This document shows positions 24,001 to 27,629 of a stretch of DNA of 27,629 nt, piece after piece; the first letter of the stretch is position 1, and the number at the start of each line of letters is the position of its first letter. The stretch is from Acidobacteriaceae bacterium. GTDB taxonomy: Bacteria > Acidobacteriota > Terriglobia > Terriglobales > Acidobacteriaceae. Below the pieces are notes generated by a model, which ran no database searches, had not been told where the DNA came from, and saw nothing but the letters and a program-made list of their open reading frames with translations. The stretch lies in the NCBI GenBank assembly GCA_003133425.1, contig PKXI01000271.1, positions 1,052 through 28,680 on the forward strand. The letters run 5' to 3'. The position numbers were made by a program, and so were the translations under genes.

Positions 24001-25506
24001 GCCACCCTTCGCCGTTACGTTGAACTTGCCAAGCCTGGGATTGATGAGCGCCAACATGGTGGGCAGCAAAATATAAGGAGACAGAACTGTTTCGTAAATC
24101 TCATTCCAGAATGAGTGCCGGTGCTCGCCCTGAATCCTCGAGTTGGTCACATTTGAAAGCATCAGGTGGGGCAGCGCATAGGCAAGAATCGCCGCCCAGT
24201 ATCCAGGAATGTTGGTATGGTTCAGCAAAAGATAAATCAAGGGTGCGGTAAGAAAGATAAGGCGTGGAACCGCGTACAGAAAGTGGCACATCGCATTCAG
24301 ATAGCACAGCCTTTGAGCAAACTTCAGACCTGGCGCAAACAGCGGGTTGTCGGTGCGCAGAATCTGAATCATCCCTCTGGCCCAGCGAATGCGCTGGCCA
24401 ACGTGTGCCGATAGTCTTTCCGTGGCAAGCCCTGCAGCCTGGGGAATGTTGATGTAGGCCGTGCCCCAGCCGTTCATCTGCATCCGCAATGAAGTGTGCG
24501 CATCCTCCGTTACGGTCTCCACAGCGATGCCGCCAACATCGTCCAATGCCGTCCGTCGCAGCACCGCGCATGATCCGCAGAAAAAGGATGAGTTCCAAAA
24601 GTCGTTGCCGTCCTGCACCACACCATAGAACAGCTCTCCCTCATTAGGGATCACGCGGAACTGTTCCAGGTTGCGCTCAAACGGATCGGGTGAATAAAAA
24701 TGATGCGGCGTCTGCAGCATCGCCAGCTTATGGTCGCGCAGGAACCAACCCACCGTCATTTGCAGAAAACTGCGCGTAGGCACGTGATCGCAGTCGAAGA
24801 TAGCCACCAGCGGAGACGTCATGCTCTCCAGCGCGGTGTTGATGTTGCCCGCCTTGGCATGCACGTTGCCTTCGCGAGTCTTGTAGCCGACGCCGGCCTC
24901 AAAAGCGAAGCGCTCAAACTCCTTGCGCCGCCCGTCGTCCAGGATATAGATATGTAACTTGTCCTCGGGCCAGTCCATGTTGAGCGCGCCCAGTGCCGTG
25001 TAGCGCACCACCTCAAGCGGCTCGTTAAAGGTTGGAATCAGTACGTCGACGTTAGGCCAATCCTCTGTATTCTCAGGCAGCGCCACCGGCGCCCGGCGCA
25101 ACGGCCAGATGGTTTGGAAGTACCCCAGGAAGAGAATAATGAATGCATAGGCCTCCGCAAGCAACAGGCACATGATGAAGAATGCATCCAGCGCGCCCCA
25201 GTGACTTGCCGGGTCCTCAAAAAAACGCACCACCTGCAGAACGCGCCAGTATCCGTACCGGAACGTACAAAACATCGACATCATCATCAGCGTGAGCGTC
25301 ACGAGGTAAGAATCGGTGCTTCGCGCCATGGCCAATGCCATCAAAATGGTAAGCAACCCGAGGACACCTTGCTGTTCCCAGCTAAGCGGAAGCACAGCCA
25401 GGAAACAGAAAACAGCCGCCGCCGCGAGCAGGAAGAGCAGCCGGAGAGTTTTTGTGAAGATGTTCTCCCCTGCCCCAATATCCTGCCAAAGGCCCGCTGC
25501 CCTCAT
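21088..25506 (-). CDS. bcsAB: Fused cellulose synthase catalytic and periplasmic subunits BcsA-BcsB
   Basis: This 1472-residue protein joins the UDP-glucose-dependent glucan synthase/translocase BcsA (about 1-715) to the periplasmic BcsB (about 745-1472). The BcsA part has membrane helices at both sides of a GT2 domain with DDG (190-192), DCD (238-240), TED (333-335), QRIRW (371-375) and the gating-loop FNVTAKG (495-501). A PilZ domain follows with RTTVR (574-578) and NLSSGG (601-606), the full RxxxR and NxSxxG c-di-GMP site. A hydrophobic segment (about 723-741, ending GVCAQVQ) then crosses the membrane; VCA-Q looks like a signal-peptidase site. BcsB beta-sandwich/flavodoxin-like modules and a C-terminal anchor (about 1435-1455) complete it. 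The start ATG overlaps the bcsRQ stop (ATGA). Such fusions are known in some Komagataeibacter (AcsAB). All catalytic residues are present, so it should be active. Confidence 0.96.
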   Translation of the reverse strand: MRAAGLWQDIGAGENIFTKTLRLLFLLAAAAVFCFLAVLPLSWEQQGVLGLLTILMALAMARSTDSYLVTLTLMMMSMFCTFRYGYWRVLQVVRFFEDPASHWGALDAFFIMCLLLAEAYAFIILFLGYFQTIWPLRRAPVALPENTEDWPNVDVLIPTFNEPLEVVRYTALGALNMDWPEDKLHIYILDDGRRKEFERFAFEAGVGYKTREGNVHAKAGNINTALESMTSPLVAIFDCDHVPTRSFLQMTVGWFLRDHKLAMLQTPHHFYSPDPFERNLEQFRVIPNEGELFYGVVQDGNDFWNSSFFCGSCAVLRRTALDDVGGIAVETVTEDAHTSLRMQMNGWGTAYINIPQAAGLATERLSAHVGQRIRWARGMIQILRTDNPLFAPGLKFAQRLCYLNAMCHFLYAVPRLIFLTAPLIYLLLNHTNIPGYWAAILAYALPHLMLSNVTNSRIQGEHRHSFWNEIYETVLSPYILLPTMLALINPRLGKFNVTAKGGVVKRTFFDARIAQPFLVMLLFNIAGLIVAIPRFFIWDRDRPGTVLMNVIWCCFNVVILGVCTAVARELRQLRTTVRISIVTPVVARMPDGSSIAGETINLSSGGTSIRFNGSLELASQTEVHLAFPSQAMGVELPATVVSSEGSVLRVRFEALSIAEEEVLTMALYSRADSWLGWGESRESDNVLHSLGRIFQISMHGLASTFRSLFTREDNPTRKPPSLSIASPLVIFALAAFLLGGAQGVCAQVQPPATALQAATSDKNVAVTPGHYRDSFTLDDAGSPQIELHGIDSMHNIYFTLPETHVVRDAKIHVYYAFSPSLLPQLSHIKLILNGTLFATIQPTPGQVGGSDSRDAEAEFAIPTDLLVHNNALTIEFIGHYTIVCEDPANTTLWARVHRNTFLDIRGDLLPLADDLKQLPMPFMDPAVIQPLSIPVVFATQPSLKAIQAAGVVTSYFGMISEARPVRFPVHIGAIPQGNAIVIADGSGNLPAGLGLPGVNGPTVAMRTNPNDPYSKVLIVTGGDAEQMLLAAQAVALRSDMLTGGQASIDTLRLPSKQLPDGAPRWARTDQTIALWDYASSEQLQGDGTAPLNVYFRIPPDIFYPDRPNALLKLVYRYNSIPIGPISSMQVRINNAFLDSVPLIPGQENSRRTEKDVPVPVVNLRPFSNSLSFDFTFQLLKPGGCENTTPINMQGAILSDSYLDLRGYPHYAPLPNLEIFANAGFPFTRVADLSETTVVLPSTPTVQEIETFVTLMGHFGRQTGFPALRVTVAGSDALRNGAGTDFLILGTGDDQPGFEKLSNNLPVALRSGQIQVRDTQGFFAPVLHHAWWKLRSEEHTESGDLSASGTPDAVIEGIESPFDPGANRSIVAIHLRDASILEPFLDTFLKVQQASDISGSVSVLHGAQFQSFRIGKDVYHVGVVPWWTWLELWLRLRPWLAAVIVVILAFLVAIWTRQWLRVRARARLKMIEE

Positions 25507-27185
25507 CGCTCACTCCAGCGCACTCCACGGTAGGTGCTGCTCGCGGGTGCGGATTGGCTCTTCACCCAGCTCGCAAGGGTGCCAAAATCCTCAGCCACGG
25601 TGGAATTGGGCGCGTAGTCCATCACCGTCATCCCCTCGGCCAGCGCTTCGCTTACAGCCGGTGCGCGGCGCAGAACAAACGGCAACAGACGGTCGCCCAA
25701 CTGCTCGCGAAGCACTTCGCGAATATCAAGGTGCAACGGAAGAGAGGGATCAAACTGATTCAGTACGTAGTAAGGCAGCGCCGGCTTTCCGCCCCCGCCG
25801 CCATTGTGCTGGAAGAAACTGTCGATCGAGCTGACGCTCACTACCGAGTTCATGTCCGGAACCATTGGCACCAGCACCAGAGGCGCCATTCGCATCACCC
25901 GCCGGGTGGTTGCGCCAGAGGCAGTTGCCAAATCGACGATCACGCGGCTTGCCCCCCGCGCATGGGTGGCGATCTCCCCTGTCAGAACCTCCTGCGCTGC
26001 ATTCTCCGGGCCCAGACCCTCGGGATCGATCGTCACCAGTTGGATAGGTGTGTCGCCGCTCGCGCCGGGAGGGCTGAAGGTCCGCAACAGTCCAGGACGC
26101 TGATCGCGGGCTCCAAAGAAAAATGGCAGCAATCCAAACGGAGCGGTATCCACCAGCAGAACCCGTTCGCCCCGGGCCGATAGAGCTCGACCAAGGGTTG
26201 CAACCAGGCTGGTCTTGCCGACGCCGCCGGCGAGAGAAAAAATGGCCACCACGGGTGCACGAGAGGGCACCGGGACCGGCGCCGCCTCCACTGGTGCGCT
26301 GGCGCCACCTTCAAACAGCCCCCTCAGGGCGAACCAGCGCGAGGTCATGCGATCTCGTGAGCCTTGCAGTGTATCTTCAGGCGGCTCGGGCGCCGCCGGC
26401 TGCACGGCTGGTTCCGGGCGATCTGTCGTCAGCCACGCGGGACGGCCTGCATTCTCGCGTGGATCCAACGGGGTCCAGGGATTGCGTGACTGCGAATTAC
26501 TGTCCTCTCGCATCGATGCTCTCTCCGGTTGACTTGCAGCCGGCCGTAGCGGCTGAGGCGGAGCATAGTCCGCAAAATCGAATGCTGATGGATAATTCGG
26601 CGCGGCTGGTGGCACAGGGTCCGAAGGCCGGTGTGCAGCAAAACGATCTGCCAATGGTTGGTGCCAGCCGGCCTGCTGAGTGGCATGTTGAGGGGCTCGT
26701 TGAGCAACGTCGCGCGCGGCCTCGGCCTGTTGTGCGGCTGCCTCCTGATCGGCGGCTCGTTGAGCAGCCTCGCGCGCGGCCTCAGCCTGTTGAGCGGCTG
26801 CCCGTTGCGCAGCTTGGGCTTGCTGTGCCGCCTCCTCTGCTGCCAGCAGCGCCGCCTGGCGTGCTGCATGTTGAGCGGTGTGATGGGCGATAAGTTGGGC
26901 CTGGCGCTGCTCTTCCTCGGCCCGAGCCGCATCGGCAATATGCTGGGGTCCGGTTGCGCCTTCCGCAGCAGCCGGCTGCCCCGACTGTTGGCTGGACAGT
27001 TGATTTGCTCGAGCCTGCTCTTCTTCTATCGCTTGCTGCACGCGCAACCGCGCCTTTTCCCGTGTCTGCGCACGCGCCGCCGAAAAGTCTCTGTATTTTG
27101 CACCGTGCAAATTGGCCCAGGAATAAAGCGTTGCCACGTCTTCAGGCGTCTCATTTTGGTCGTACAGCGGTCCGCGATCAGTCAT
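25503..27185 (-). CDS. bcsQ: BcsR-BcsQ fusion: MinD-like cellulose synthesis regulator with BcsR motif
   Basis: BcsQ is a MinD/ParA-type ATPase required for cellulose secretion and, in Escherichia coli, forms a complex with the small protein BcsR. The 560-residue product starts with EDVATLYSWANLHGAKYRDFS (15-35). As I recall the E. coli BcsR sequence, this lines up without gaps with its NDIVAL...YADIS motif. An Ala/Gln/Glu-rich, probably helical linker (about 40-170) and a Pro-rich region (about 185-310) follow. The ATPase (about 311-545) has SLAGGVGKTS (317-326), LLVDTAP with Asp346, and RVIVDLATASG. The signature Lys of the deviant Walker A is Ala319; the second Lys (324) is kept. ATG 27185 follows GGGTGA. 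The stop overlaps bcsAB by ATGA. It is the first gene of the operon. Confidence 0.88.
   Translation of the reverse strand: MTDRGPLYDQNETPEDVATLYSWANLHGAKYRDFSAARAQTREKARLRVQQAIEEEQARANQLSSQQSGQPAAAEGATGPQHIADAARAEEEQRQAQLIAHHTAQHAARQAALLAAEEAAQQAQAAQRAAAQQAEAAREAAQRAADQEAAAQQAEAARDVAQRAPQHATQQAGWHQPLADRFAAHRPSDPVPPAAPNYPSAFDFADYAPPQPLRPAASQPERASMREDSNSQSRNPWTPLDPRENAGRPAWLTTDRPEPAVQPAAPEPPEDTLQGSRDRMTSRWFALRGLFEGGASAPVEAAPVPVPSRAPVVAIFSLAGGVGKTSLVATLGRALSARGERVLLVDTAPFGLLPFFFGARDQRPGLLRTFSPPGASGDTPIQLVTIDPEGLGPENAAQEVLTGEIATHARGASRVIVDLATASGATTRRVMRMAPLVLVPMVPDMNSVVSVSSIDSFFQHNGGGGGKPALPYYVLNQFDPSLPLHLDIREVLREQLGDRLLPFVLRRAPAVSEALAEGMTVMDYAPNSTVAEDFGTLASWVKSQSAPASSTYRGVRWSER
26694..26813 (-). 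repeat. 60-bp in-frame tandem duplication within bcsQ linker
   Basis: Two adjacent 60-base units (26694-26753 and 26754-26813) both begin GGCTCGTTGAGCA and share CGCGCGCGGCCTC and GCCTGTTG at the same offsets. The unit is 20 codons long and keeps frame, giving twin AAAQQAEAAR-type blocks at about residues 129-148 and 149-168 of the BcsR-Q fusion. Confidence 0.75.
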
Positions 27186-27307
27186 ACTTCACCCTTGAAC
27201 CGTCCGCGGTCTCTTCCGATTCCCCGCTCCTGCCAAATTTTCATCGGGCTTTTGCGTTACGGAAGACCAAGACGGACTCACCAAAATGGAGATATCCTCA
27301 CCGGAAA

Positions 27308-27485
27308 TCGTAACCGCACGCTGTTGACAGAACAATAACACTTGCACGGTCGAGGTCGTACCACTTTTCCGTCATGAAAAAGGCACGAAATGCCTCATTT
27401 TGTTCGCGATGCGAGTTTCCATCACCAACTCGTAACCAGTTTTCAAGGAGGCTCGGTTACCATAGTATCAGCGGCGAAGGTTACC
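27308..27485. promoter_or_regulatory. GGTTACC-type motif cluster upstream of bcs operon
   Basis: TCGTAACC occurs at 27308-27315 and 27430-27437, and GGTTACC at 27455-27461 and 27479-27485. GTAACC and GGTTAC are reverse complements, so the four sites form two facing pairs, with one inverted pair (27432-27460) able to form a hairpin. Repeated half-sites before an operon suggest a transcription factor; none is identified. Confidence 0.35.
27377..27395 (-). terminator. Weak hairpin plus U-tract in bcs leader
   Basis: Read on the - strand: AGGCA - TTTCG - TGCCT followed by TTTT, about 190 bases before the bcsRQ start. The stem is only 5 bp (6 with a G-T pair), so termination would be weak. It could end an upstream transcript or attenuate the operon. 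Confidence 0.3.
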
Positions 27486-27629
27486 TGCCCGAATGTGCAG
27501 ATCGCCTGCAGTCTCAGTCTCCCTGATTTTGGCTTCGCACGGAGCTGGCCCGGCGGTCAGCACGCTCTCTTCGAGCAGCAGGATCATCGCTGTGTTAGTT
27601 TGGAGTTAGCGGCCTTGAACGAGCTCGTA

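Larger units (their letters stand above)
27186..27629. other. 444-bp stretch without a recognisable gene; bcs operon leader
   Basis: No convincing coding region is seen. A 39-codon frame on - (27587 to 27468) and a + frame open from GTG 27495 to the window end are too short and unfamiliar to call. The stretch holds a GGTTACC/TCGTAACC motif cluster, a short hairpin with a U-tract on the - strand, and an AAGGAGG (27445-27451, +) with no start codon at a suitable distance. It probably contains the promoter of the bcs operon, but no convincing -35/-10 pair stands out. I found no match to the GEMM c-di-GMP riboswitch consensus by eye. Confidence 0.5.

Noticed and set aside
27324..27329. TTGACA on the plus strand as a -35 box
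   Set aside because: No -10-like hexamer lies 16-19 bases downstream (CGGTCG at the expected place), and no gene follows on that strand.
27468..27587. 39-codon minus-strand frame starting MILLLEESVL upstream of bcsQ
   Set aside because: It is too short, has no known family and no clear ribosome-binding site. It might be a leader peptide, but nothing supports it.
27495..27629. Plus-strand frame from GTG running off the window end
   Set aside because: It has only 45 codons, no recognisable family and no ribosome-binding site at a suitable distance; it cannot be judged without the sequence beyond the end.
27186..27629. c-di-GMP riboswitch (GEMM) before the bcs operon
   Set aside because: Neither the conserved GEMM tetraloop-receptor segments nor the CAAACC-type core was found on the minus strand by eye; a covariance-model search would be decisive.

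Overview
The window reads as chromosomal DNA of a GC-rich, Gram-negative-type bacterium. Three things suggest a member of the Acidobacteria (Acidobacteriaceae-like): a ccmF-ccmH-small coiled-coil-carboxypeptidase-regulatory-domain cluster, intergenic repeats of the TGTCATCCTGAGCG and CCCAGGT...ACCTGGG types, and a bcs operon built around a BcsA-BcsB fusion. This assignment is my inference from gene style; no rRNA or other taxonomic marker is present. I see no tRNA, rRNA, CRISPR array, transposase or phage gene.

Layout. (1) 1-1437: 3' part of uvrB. (2) 1548-1925: a lone receiver-domain protein lacking the phospho-acceptor Asp. (3) 2079-6348: cytochrome c maturation genes ccmF, ccmH and a CcmI-like small protein, followed by a secreted/anchored carboxypeptidase-regulatory-like protein. 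A TGTGA-N6-TCACA palindrome lies upstream. (4) 6526-8976: a DUF4149-type membrane protein, a YchF/OLA1-family P-loop ATPase and a ZIP metal transporter, all on +. (5) 9028-11352: a DPM1-like GT2 glycosyltransferase on - and, divergent from it, a polytopic GT-C-like membrane protein. (6) 11573-14113: a two-gene unit of a membrane histidine-kinase-like protein, whose H-box His is Arg, and a short KdpD (KdpD plus USP domains only, no kinase). A bidirectional terminator follows. (7) 14232-27185 on the - strand: a cellulose synthase operon read as bcsRQ (fusion), bcsAB (fusion), bcsZ, bcsC. Then comes 444 bp of leader/intergenic sequence to the window end.

How the genes work together. The bcs operon is the main system. 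BcsAB polymerises UDP-glucose and moves the glucan across the inner membrane under c-di-GMP control through an intact PilZ site. BcsZ is a periplasmic GH8 lipoprotein that trims glucan. The very large BcsC provides a TPR scaffold and the outer membrane barrel. The BcsR-BcsQ fusion is a MinD-like regulator with the BcsR motif at its N terminus. ATGA stop/start overlaps couple bcsRQ to bcsAB and bcsZ to bcsC, while a perfect 12-bp stem-loop sits in the only real spacer (bcsAB-bcsZ).

The most unusual items are the BcsR-BcsQ fusion with an Ala/Gln-rich linker grown by a 60-bp tandem duplication, the BcsA-BcsB fusion with a possible internal signal-peptidase site, the His-less kinase paired with a short KdpD, the degenerate receiver, and the CRP/FNR-like palindrome in front of ccmF.
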